NCBI RefSeq assembly: GCF_910592395.1
Contig: NC_088323.1
Coordinates: 6,510,001-6,574,000 of the forward strand
Direction: 5' to 3'
DNA: 64,000 bases
Source of the DNA: Lineus longissimus
Lineage: Eukaryota > Nemertea > Pilidiophora > Heteronemertea > Lineidae
Both the position numbers and the translations under genes were made by a program. Positions 57,301 to 64,000 of this stretch are shown here, piece by piece (the first letter of the stretch is position 1; each line of letters starts with the position of its first letter). The notes beneath the pieces were generated by a model. It did no database searches and was not told the DNA's origin. It was given only the letters and a program-made list of their open reading frames with translations.

Positions 57301-58631
57301 CACAGTGAAGACTGACAACTTTGACCAATTTAGGCCAACTTGGTAGATGAGCCCTGAAGGTCTGTTTTTGCCGCAACCAACATCCCCAAGTCTTTTTTTA
57401 ACAGACGTGCAGAAGCATATAATTCATCCTTGAATCAAGACTGAATTGGACATGACCTCACAGTGAGTAAAGACAGAAAACATTGACCACCTGATCACCT
57501 GATCACCTGAAAAGTGGTCAAAGAGGAAATGCCTCTATAGTGTTCATACCAAATTTGAAGTCTCTAGGTCCAAGAGTACCGGCACAGCAAGTTTAGTATC
57601 CTCCATGCATCTGAGAAAATACCCAGCTTCAGTACATTTTTGGGAAAGTCGAGGCGATGCGATCCAATTTTATGTTTTCGTTTAAAAGTGACCTCCCTTA
57701 CCACTGCAAGAAATTATTTCTTCTGAAAATCACAGCAGCTGCACAGACCCTAACCCGAGTAGGCCTGTACAGGATTTGTGTGCTTTTTGTCGCATTAATG
57801 GCCTGATCAAACAATGTTTGAATTGATTGGGGTGACAGAATATGATCCCGAACATCTGCGGGGACAATACTGGATTTTACTAGCTGATGCTGGAACTCAA
57901 GATATGGATGGATTGGTCAGGCGAACAAGACAAGGGGCGGGAGCGATGGTTTCCTGATGTTGGGCGACAAATATATTTTTCACGCCCCTCCCGATATGAC
58001 CTCATCTTTACTATCATACTGTTAAGTGTCAACACTGAAACCTCGCACATTGTTTGCCAAAAGAAGTTATTGAAGTTGGGATTTCAGCATCCTTAGCTCT
58101 GTATTGTAAACTAGGAATTTTTTCGTTTTTCCGACCAGTAAAATTTGGGAAAATAAAACGCCATGAAAAACTTTAAAACAATTTACAATAACAAGTCTAC
58201 TTACTAATAAACTGCAACATGATGAAATATCAAGCAAAATTAATACGTCGGTAATGTAATCAAATTAAAATGAATTTACAACATCCAATCAAGTTTTAAT
58301 TAAGTGACATCCAATAACATTTAGATAACGGATGATTCATCACTTTTGAACACCATATTTCAACTCTTTCAGTTTTACTAATGTGTGAGTACACGTAAGG
58401 TTTTATCAGCTATTGTTACTTTAGTGCAAGGTAGCTTTGTTCACTGTGTTTTCTAATCAACGTTTTAAACCAAAAAAAGAAGAAGACAAAACAACTCACC
58501 TTCCCCCCGCCAAATCCTTGATGCTGCAAAGAAGGAGATTCGTTACCGTTGTTTGCCGAGTTTGAAAATGCCATGGCGGCGCCGAGCACGTCAAGGGCGC
58601 GCCGAGATTTAACCCTCAGACTTGCTGCCAT
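36398..58631 (-). CDS. NOSTRIN: NOSTRIN, F-BAR/SH3 membrane-trafficking adaptor (complete; several alternative first exons)
   Basis: Adaptor that in vertebrates binds nitric oxide synthase 3, dynamin and N-WASP and shapes membranes. Common exons: 43037-42871, 41384-41240, 40927-40865, 40733-40626, 40086-39970, 39426-39319, 39228-39109, 38616-38419, 38154-38026, 37536-37410, 37100-36966, 36501-36398. Phases close to the TAG at 36398-36400. The F-BAR starts GFDELRRYIKQGNEFCKEVA and continues QERADVEATYAKSL, as in nostrin. The exon at 38616 (MDKERR then EADIEREQKGREGVEKLL) matches the HR1-type coiled coil. The C-terminal SH3 spans the last two exons (ALYDYQGTQPDE, GWWHGELNGQRGIFPATY). With the nearest first exon the protein is 540 aa (human 506). 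Six candidate coding first exons between 44.07 and 58.63 kb are listed separately; their joining to 43037 is inferred from phase and donors. Confidence 0.93.
36592..36905 (-). mobile_element. Inverted copy of the tRNA-derived SINE in the last NOSTRIN intron
   Basis: On the minus strand the head has AGCCGAGTGG (A box) and GGTTCTATCC (B box), then GATGAACTGGCGTGGC and AATAAACCCAATTGGCACC, and a tail near GCTGAAGAAAAAC. These match the SINE at 23840-24235 block by block, with more divergence and internal loss, so it is older. It lies between the two SH3 exons. Confidence 0.8.
38217..38378. mobile_element. MITE-like repeat with imperfect inverted ends
   Basis: It begins acagtagaacctctctatc aaggacacc and ends ggtgtccactaagggagg ctccacagta; the end is an imperfect reverse complement of the start. 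The block ttaatagagaggtgtcc recurs internally. Fragments of the family occur at 1220-1285, 15253-15312 and 22818-22840. It lies in the NOSTRIN intron between 38419 and 38154. The repeat type is frequent in some marine invertebrate genomes; family name not assigned. Confidence 0.6.
39545..39900. repeat. 46-bp minisatellite in a NOSTRIN intron
   Basis: About seven to eight units of 44-46 bp: gagtcatccatcacaagctg, tgcctcaacagactcagtc, then a run of T. It fills most of the intron between exons 40086-39970 and 39426-39319. Confidence 0.92.
44070..44171 (-). CDS. NOSTRIN: NOSTRIN alternative first exon F (nearest to the common exons)
   Basis: ATG at 44171 opens 34 codons, MRRDKSLTTLNLFREYKDLD then RVAELKLLQKKLYE, ending GAG with donor GTAAAA at 44069. 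It ends in phase 0 and joins in frame to exon 43037. The amphipathic helix would extend the first F-BAR helix. This is the most conventional start. Confidence 0.75.
44172..47816. other. NOSTRIN upstream intron/promoter region
   Basis: No further exon could be supported apart from the SINE at 46255-46480. A 153-codon open frame on the plus strand (44929-45390) has no recognisable homology or gene signals. A small tandem motif (ttattgagctt) lies at 44250-44282. Confidence 0.4.
46255..46480 (+). mobile_element. tRNA-derived SINE, second family
   Basis: The head ends aatcaggaggttgtgggttc (B box region), followed by gtgcccttgagcaaggcac, a motif shared by many aquatic-animal SINEs, and tctccacccggttggctgg. 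The inverted relative lies at 3600-3786. Ends were not fixed because no clear target duplication was found. Confidence 0.7.
47817..47993 (-). CDS. NOSTRIN: NOSTRIN alternative first exon E (with RSESAP motif)
   Basis: ATG at 47993 opens 59 codons ending CAGCAG with donor GTTAGT at 47816, phase 0. The peptide includes MPRELRRSESAPVPSRKTSL and KRLSWGFG. RSESAP fits the mode-1 14-3-3 consensus RSxSxP and RRSES is a basophilic-kinase site. Later ATGs (codons 11 and 24) could also serve. About 4.8 kb upstream of the common exon. Confidence 0.65.
47994..51235. other. Region between NOSTRIN first exons E and D, no firm gene
   Basis: A minus-strand frame from 48339 runs to CAG with GTACCA at about 48189 in phase 0 and could be another leader exon, but the donor is weak. 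Degenerate repeats (cagtctgccactc type) occupy about 49680-49920. Nothing else is supported. Confidence 0.35.
51240..51785. repeat. 69-bp minisatellite in the NOSTRIN first-exon region
   Basis: About eight units of 67-70 bp: agctcctgacaaccaaatca, agttgccaaaactc, aaaagcatatacatctacat. Short frames inside it (SIYIYIKNRDTSS) are a by-product. Confidence 0.92.
52180..52385 (+). mobile_element. Probable tRNA-derived SINE next to NOSTRIN exon D
   Basis: It has a B box (ggttcgattccccatcc at about 52231) after a plausible tRNA-like head, then tttcttcctccggggtctcc and a body. It ends a few bases from the donor of exon D (52393). No A box or target duplication was confirmed. Confidence 0.5.
52394..52507 (-). 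CDS. NOSTRIN: NOSTRIN alternative first exon D
   Basis: ATG at 52507 opens 38 codons, MMKGKKSSFDLTSSKPDPAA then PTRPSLKRDLHVIDSKFE, ending GAG with a strong donor GTAAGG at 52393, phase 0. The frame closes a few codons into the intron, so it makes sense only if spliced. Confidence 0.65.
53785..53865 (-). CDS. NOSTRIN: NOSTRIN alternative first exon C
   Basis: ATG at 53865 opens 27 codons, MNRRRITRSKRMAFCGLGFP then YVEDEFE, ending GAG with donor GTAGGT at 53784, phase 0. The very basic first twelve residues could favour acidic membranes. Confidence 0.62.
53866..56720. other. Region between NOSTRIN first exons C and B
   Basis: No firm feature. A minus-strand frame from 56248 (MYNRSWLKITWDNI) reaches CCG with GTACGT at 56153 in phase 0 and is a weak further leader-exon candidate. 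The stretch 55790-55835 resembles the B-box region of the SINE at 3600-3786. Confidence 0.3.
56721..56828 (-). CDS. NOSTRIN: NOSTRIN alternative first exon B (proline-rich)
   Basis: ATG at 56828 opens 36 codons, MTMGMAQLTFCIPALKERPP then RPVLYYPVDLPDHYCK, ending AAG with a strong donor GTAAGA at 56720, phase 0. KERPPRP fits the class I SH3 ligand pattern (K/RxxPxxP). Confidence 0.62.
58500..58631 (-). CDS. NOSTRIN: NOSTRIN alternative first exon A (most distal)
   Basis: ATG at 58631 opens 44 codons, MAASLRVKSRRALDVLGAAM then AFSNSANNGNESPSLQ, ending GGGAAG with a strong donor GTGAGT at 58499, phase 0. The region is locally GC- and CpG-rich (gccatggcggcgccgagcac), unlike its surroundings, which fits a CpG-type promoter. 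If used, the transcript has an intron of about 15 kb. Confidence 0.65.
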
Positions 58632-60483
58632 GGTGTCGATATCATGTACAGTTTAGTACGACAATGAGATCAGCTGATGTGATAGACGTCAAAAAATATA
58701 TCCAAATTGTTAGTATTTTTTCGTAAAAGTTTTCTGCTCAAAAACAAAACATTTATAAAAATAAAATCCAGGCCGACTTTTGGTGACAACCTTTTTCGAC
58801 TGAGATGAGATAAGCGTCTGATGTGTCAGTCGAGAAGCAGTTTATAGATAAATTCCTGATTTGACCTGTTTCAAAACATTCTAGACTATATAAAAAAATC
58901 CTCTGAATTTTTTCCTTTCACAACTGAATAGTCAACACACAAATCCACCCCTGATCCATGCACAAATGGCCAAAGTTATTAATGATGACCCCGCCAACAG
59001 GAAATAGAGATGATTTAGTCCAACGCGGAAGTCAATCTTCATAGTCACAGGATCTAAACTGTACATGTATCAATAAATCAGTGTTCAAGGTACACACAAA
59101 CATTGGTTGAAAATTGCAAAAATCTGTTTCATTTTACATGAACATGCTCACACAATCATTGAATCAACTGTGGAAAATTTACAGTGAGACATGTCAGATA
59201 GTCCCCAAGTACATACTAGGCCTTTTATGTTTGTAATAGGTCACTTTATTATGAGTTTTATGTGATTTGTACAAAAATGTATTGTCTGGGAGCTAGGCCT
59301 TGGATCTGTGTCAAACTGTGTGGAACTATTGTACACACGTCCTGTGCTTTTAGCACTGTATGTTTAGCTGTACTTGACATTGCATAAGGCTGGGCATTCA
59401 GCCAAAGCCATAATATTTCTACAGTCAACTTGCTAAGAGATCCATCTCCTAAAGTATTAGTTGACTGTTGATGCATGCAGGGTGAATGATGTACCCCCCC
59501 CCCCCCCCCCAAAGAGTTATGCACATCCGTGTCCCGGAAGAGGCACCAAAGAAAAGCATGAAAGCCCTTATTCTGAAACTAAAACTGCCCGCCCGAATCT
59601 TTCAACTGGCGCCGAGAAGATACTCCTCACCCTGCCGCATGGAGTGTGGAATAAAGCTGTGCAATCCCGGTCCCGGCCCACCGTAAGGATACTCAACAAA
59701 AATCCATTGACACGGGTGTGCATTACCCCTTCTCATGTTCTTTAGGAATGACAACTGCCACCCCCCCCCTCAGCTCGAGCCATGCGGCCCCGGCCTGCTG
59801 TGACCAATCACTATCACTGACCAGGAGTGAGCATGGATTGGAGGTATACCTCCATGCATTCATAGAGTGAGCAATGAGGAACTAGGCCTACTAGTCGACA
59901 CCAGAACTACTGGGCTAAGGCATGTGCTCCCACTTATTGACATGCAATTGCAATTCAGATCTTAATTTAGGCCATGTCAATACAGAGTGGATCAAATGTC
60001 AGGCCTAGAAAGGGGTGTGACCTCACCCACTCATTTGTCAACCAGCCAAAATAGAGCGGTACATTTGAACAGCTCACAAGCAAACACGGGCATCAAACCC
60101 CGTTTTCTTGGGATGAACGTACTCTAAAGTGACTTTTGAATGATGCCATGTCTTCGTTTTCAGGAAAAATGCACAGGTATTTCATAATAAATGGAAATAA
60201 ATCACGAATTTGGTCTGCTCAAATTTCATTTTTCAGAATTTTATTTCTATGTTCTGCCGCTTGATGGCAGCAGGTCCTTGCCGGGTGTGTCTAAATTTTT
60301 TAACCCATGCACGGCGGAACGAAGAGACGTGCCATCCAATGGGAGCAATCTAAAATGTGGAAGCGGGAATGATTGCCAACAATCTCGCGGGCGCCGGGGT
60401 GCGAAATTTTTTTCTGCAGGATACTTCTGCCACAGTGTACATCTGACTACGGCGGCCCGGAGGGGACATCGAGAAAAAAATAA
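58632..60483. other. Intergenic DNA upstream of NOSTRIN exon A
   Basis: Contains the likely distal NOSTRIN promoter (58632-58700), a run of about 18 C at 59494-59511, and no gene that I can support. Confidence 0.4.
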
Positions 60484-60780
60484 TAAACTCGCACTGCGAC
60501 TTTTTAAACTCGCAATGCTACTTTTTAAACTCGTACTGCGACTTTTTAAACTCGCAATGCTACTTTTTAAAGTCGTACTGCGATTTTTCAAACACGCACT
60601 GCGACTTTTCAAACACGCACTGCGACTTTTTAAACTCGCAATGCTACTTCTTAAACTCGGACTGCGACTTTTTAAACTCGCAATGCTACTTTTTAAAGTC
60701 GTACTGCGATTTTTCAAACACGCACTGCGACTTTTCAAACACGCACTGCGACTTTGCAAACTCGCACTGCGACTTTTTTT
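60484..60780. repeat. 21-bp minisatellite upstream of the HECT ORF
   Basis: About fourteen units of actcgcactgcgactttttaa with variants (aatgctac, gtactgcg, tttcaaacac). Because the unit is 21 bp, all frames without a stop in one unit stay open, giving spurious reading on both strands (KLALRLF on plus, RSACLKS on minus). Confidence 0.92.
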
Positions 60781-60854
60781 TATCCAATCACAGCCGTGTT
60801 TACAACGACATGTGTTGCTGCGCTTGAGTTGTAAGAGTTCATAATTCAGGCAAG

Positions 60855-61850
60855 ATGATCTCTTCTAATGGCCTGACAACAATCAAAGTGCACCAGGGCT
60901 TGGTTTTGACGGACTTAATTACCATCTTTAAAGATGGTAGCATCATGGAGCAGGATATTACATGCAAAAGAATTCTTCTGAATGGGGAAGAAGAGTCTGC
61001 AGTTGGTGTCGGTGTCCTAAGAGACACCTTAACGGAGTTCTGGAAGGAATTCTATGACAAGTGCACGCTGGGAACCAAGTATAAAGTGCCTTTTCTGAGG
61101 CATGACTTCCAAGAGGACGAATGGAGAGCAGTAGCGAGAATCCTCGTAAAGGGGTATAGAAGTGCCAGCTACTTCCCAACATCGATTGCTCCCACATTCA
61201 TGGAGGCTGCGCTATCCGGGAACGAGAGTGAAACAGATGTAGTGTCTGTATTTCTGAATTTTGTGGGTGACAGCGAGAGTGAAACACTTCGCAAAGCGCT
61301 AGATAATTTTGATTCAGTGGACCAGGAGGAGTTGATAGACATACTCGATGCACACGAGTGTCGCCGAATGCCATGTGCCGCCAGCATTGAACGAATCGTA
61401 AGAGAAATAGCATTGAAGGAGCTTGTACAGCAGCCCAGCTTCATCATTGAATGCTGGAAGCCCGTTCTGGCATTTATATGTAACATCAACTACAAGGAAA
61501 TCTGTAAGAAACTGGTGCCTACGCCAAAGGCCATTCTCGCGACAATCAAACTGCCTGAAAACATGAATCCTGCACAAGCGGCTGTTGGGAATCATCTCAA
61601 ACGGTTCATTCGGGAGTTATCCCCACAGGACATGGGGAATTTTCTCAGATTCTGCACAGGATGTGACCTTCTAATTACAGACGCTGTAATTGTCGATATC
61701 AGCGGAAATGGGGGGTATACGCGTTGCCCAGTTGCCCACACCTGCGGCTGTGTTCTGAAATTGCAGACAGACTACGACAGCTTCCCAGACTTCAGGTCTG
61801 ATTTTACCAACATATTTAAAAGTGGGATTTGGGTTATGGACATTGTCTAA
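60855..61850 (+). CDS. HECT-domain protein, G2E3-like, intronless (331 aa), probably transposon-borne
   Basis: HECT domains are C-terminal catalytic modules of E3 ubiquitin ligases that form a thioester with ubiquitin. The frame starts MISSNGLTTIKVHQGLVLTD and has the HECT N-lobe pattern (VGVGVLRDTLTEFWKEFYDK, FLRHDFQEDEWRAVARILVKG). The C-lobe has NFLRFCTGCDLLITDA and CPVAHTCGCVLKL; C297 in HTC is in the place of the catalytic cysteine, and the ending DYDSFPDFRSDF ... GIWVMDIV is the usual HECT terminus. Divergence from cellular HECT ligases is large, resembling the multi-copy G2E3-like group. No substrate-binding domain is present; upstream exons are possible, as an AG (ataattcag) lies just before the ATG. 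An integrase-like gene lies convergent 1 kb away. Confidence 0.8.
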   Translation: MISSNGLTTIKVHQGLVLTDLITIFKDGSIMEQDITCKRILLNGEEESAVGVGVLRDTLTEFWKEFYDKCTLGTKYKVPFLRHDFQEDEWRAVARILVKGYRSASYFPTSIAPTFMEAALSGNESETDVVSVFLNFVGDSESETLRKALDNFDSVDQEELIDILDAHECRRMPCAASIERIVREIALKELVQQPSFIIECWKPVLAFICNINYKEICKKLVPTPKAILATIKLPENMNPAQAAVGNHLKRFIRELSPQDMGNFLRFCTGCDLLITDAVIVDISGNGGYTRCPVAHTCGCVLKLQTDYDSFPDFRSDFTNIFKSGIWVMDIV

Positions 61851-61864
61851 TTCAATGTGGTCTT

Positions 61865-62190
61865 GAAGTCCAACAAACTATAGAGTCGCAAAGTATGTTG
61901 GTGGCCTTTCGGCGTTTTTTTGATATTTTACTATAATCCAGAACCAGATGGTCGCAAAGTTGGTGGTCGTTAAACGTTTTTTATACTTAATCAGAGATTG
62001 TAATCCAGGAACTATATGGTCGCAGAGTTGGTGGCCGTTAATCGTTTTTTTATACTTAATCATGCAGAGATTGTAATCCAGGAACTAGATGGTTGCAGAG
62101 TTGGTGGCCGTTAAACGTTTTTTATACTTAATCAGAGATTGTAATCCAGGAACTATATGGTCGCAGAGTTGGTGGCCGTTAAGTGATTTT
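61865..62190. repeat. 68-73-bp tandem repeat between the HECT and integrase genes
   Basis: About five units, marked by ggtcgcagagttggtggccg at 61951, 62019, 62092 and 62160 with an earlier diverged unit, plus tatacttaatcagagattg and taatccaggaact. Confidence 0.88.
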
Positions 62191-62905
62191 TTTAGAATAT
62201 ACGTTAACTTACTAGAGTGTACCCAAGATGTAAACAGGGTCAAAAGTTGTTGGCCGTAAAGCGTTGATGATATTTTGTGTGCACGGGATAAACCGTCGGC
62301 TGTCGGGAAAACAGTTCAAAGCATTGTACTCCTATCGTAGCCGTTGTGGTATTCTCAGAAGAGGACGCCTCGGCAACAATAAAGGATAACGGGTATATAG
62401 CCCTTTTCATTTGCCAATGTCATCTCCTGGCGACATCCGACGGGCTATCCCATGCCAACATTCACCATTTGTTTGTGGCTGTAATTCAGCAAATATGGCC
62501 GTGTTTGTGTTCTTGAAAATTGAAACCAATAGAACATGTACAAGGACTGGATTGATTCAGTCCATATTTTCCCTGCGCCTGTATACATGGTATATAGGAA
62601 ATATAGAGTAAATTAATTACTGGAGTAATTCTCAATTTCTTTAATACAATATATATTGTGTAAACATTGGTGTCGAGTCCTTTAGTCTAACATATTTGAG
62701 CAGAACTTATTCGAATACATGTATTGTATACATTGTAACTATACACTTATTAACCTTCCCTATTCATTACTGATTCCCTCATCGAACTAGGGACGAAAAT
62801 TGCCGCCGATTTCGAGTTGCAGTTACAGTTTTCAAATTACATTGTCCAATAAAGGGAAAAATGGTGTTCGCATTGTGAACACATAATGGTGTCGGTCCTA
62901 CTTCC
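62191..62905. other. Intergenic region, nothing recognised
   Basis: AT-rich DNA between the tandem repeat and the integrase-like stop codon. No inverted repeat that could mark a transposon end was found. Confidence 0.4.
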
Positions 62906-64000
62906 CTAAATTCGCAATTCATTTCGAAGAAGCCGTCGCAAACATGTGTACAGATTTAATCTCTCGTATGCGTCGGTATCGTCCATATTAAGGTTGTTCT
63001 CCTCCATCAAAATGCTACATATTTCAGAGATGTCACTATCGCAAGGCGCATTGTGGTCCTTAAAGATGCAATCAGGAATGCACACGTTTAACTCATTTTG
63101 GCCGACTTCCTGCAAGTAAACATCCACGTTATACATCTCTGGGACACTGTACATAACAAGAGGACGTCCAGACGGCACGTGTGCGTTCCGACTTGGTCGA
63201 ATAAGGTGGTTGTTCCACACATCTACCACTTCATCAAGCTCCGTCTAGAAAAGATTGAAGCAGATTGAAGTATTACAACAATGCCAATGTACCACTGCCT
63301 ATACTAAATTTGCAGTTAAGGTAGCTGATGAGTACTAAACATGACTTGACTTCTCCAAGAGCATTAGATAATCGTGTTAAGAACCACCCATTCCCTGATA
63401 TAACTTTGGTCCCCGCAGTATAGGATCGTTTCTATTTTACGCTTGTCGCTTAAAAACGCTGCACTCACCTGGATAACATCCATAAAGCAGAACTGGAGAA
63501 TATTTTTTTCAATGAAGTCTCCGTCGTATAAGCCGTCAGATGACAACTGTTGGAAGATATCCATCCAGAATTGACCACATTCTTTGCGTAGGACACCCCA
63601 CCATGATTCGATCCGCTGGTTTAGCTTGCTGGTCCCAGTCACAAAGGGAAGTTCGTTGTCGTTTGGTTGAAGGAATGTCTGCATTGCCTCGACGTGTCCG
63701 TTTTCCGTGCCTAGATCTGAACGAATACGGCAAGGGCATCCCCCTACCTTGTCAACAGTTTCAAGGAAGTATCCAGCTATAACTCTCGGGTCATTGTTAG
63801 TAGTATAAACGTTTAACCACATAATATTTCTGGAAAAACCATCCACACACCCATTTATACAGAACCCGTAGGGTTTCAGTTTATCGTACGAGTCTAAATG
63901 CCATATATAGTTTGGACCCATGCTGAAGTAACTTCTTCGAACGAGTTTACCACATCTTCTCGAAGCGACTCCCATAGGGTCCAGCAATAGCAATAACAAC
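62906..64000 (-). CDS. D,D35E integrase-like transposase, C-terminal part (cut by the window edge)
   Basis: Retroviral-integrase-fold (rve-type) DDE enzyme of a DNA-transposon-like family found in many copies in aquatic animals. Two exons: 64000-63469 (open at the edge) and 63244-62906, joined at a GTGAGT donor and a TTTCTAG acceptor in phase 0. The triad is visible, numbering from the edge: D36 in YIWHLDSYDKL, D95 in RIRSDLGTENG, E131 in LNQRIESWWGVLRKE; the last spacing is exactly 35. After the intron the frame reads ELDEVVDVWNNHLIRPSRNA then PSGRPLVMY, a conserved C-terminal block of this group, and ends at 62906-62908. No break is visible. The N-terminal part lies outside the window. Confidence 0.82.

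Noticed and set aside
60191-60844. 217-codon plus-strand frame before the HECT gene
   Set aside because: Held open mainly by the 21-bp minisatellite; the unique part has no recognisable domain.

Overview
The window is eukaryotic and animal: genes are split by short GT-AG introns, and most of the space between them is tRNA-derived SINEs, minisatellites and DNA transposons. Gene content and repeat style point to a non-vertebrate marine bilaterian, possibly a lophotrochozoan; that placement is inference, as no species marker is visible. Exon coordinates were read by eye and accepted only when donor, acceptor and codon phase all closed.

Layout. (1) 0.2-4.2 kb, minus: complete CIR1 orthologue (8 coding exons, 458 aa), a CBF1/RBPJ corepressor partner with an SR-rich tail. 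(2) 4.35-6.72 kb: an intact PIF/Harbinger transposon with perfect 33-bp terminal inverted repeats and a full-length 389-aa DDE transposase, sitting between the heads of CIR1 and RIF1. (3) 7.67-25.3 kb, plus: complete RIF1 orthologue (30 coding exons, about 2956 aa) with HEAT-repeat N-terminus, one 3.9-kb exon for the disordered middle, PP1-docking GILK and RVSF motifs, and the conserved C-terminal domain. (4) 26-36 kb: repeat-rich intergenic DNA with three nested or adjacent inverted-repeat structures, two inverted satellite pairs, a triple CRE cluster and hints of one or two unrecognised small genes. (5) 36.4-58.6 kb, minus: NOSTRIN orthologue (F-BAR, HR1-like, SH3). Its common exons lie in 36.4-43.0 kb; upstream are six separate candidate coding first exons spread over 14.5 kb, each ending in phase 0 at a good splice donor. 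(6) 58.6-64 kb: a 21-bp minisatellite, an intronless HECT-domain ORF (331 aa), a 70-bp tandem repeat and, convergent to it, the C-terminal part of a D,D35E integrase-like transposase cut by the window edge.

The three host genes do not form one pathway: CIR1 acts in Notch-linked transcriptional repression, RIF1 in replication timing and break repair, NOSTRIN in membrane trafficking. They are linked in human too (all on 2q), so the window seems to preserve an old chromosomal neighbourhood. The most novel observation is the NOSTRIN multi-promoter arrangement, which would give one membrane-binding scaffold at least six different N-termini.
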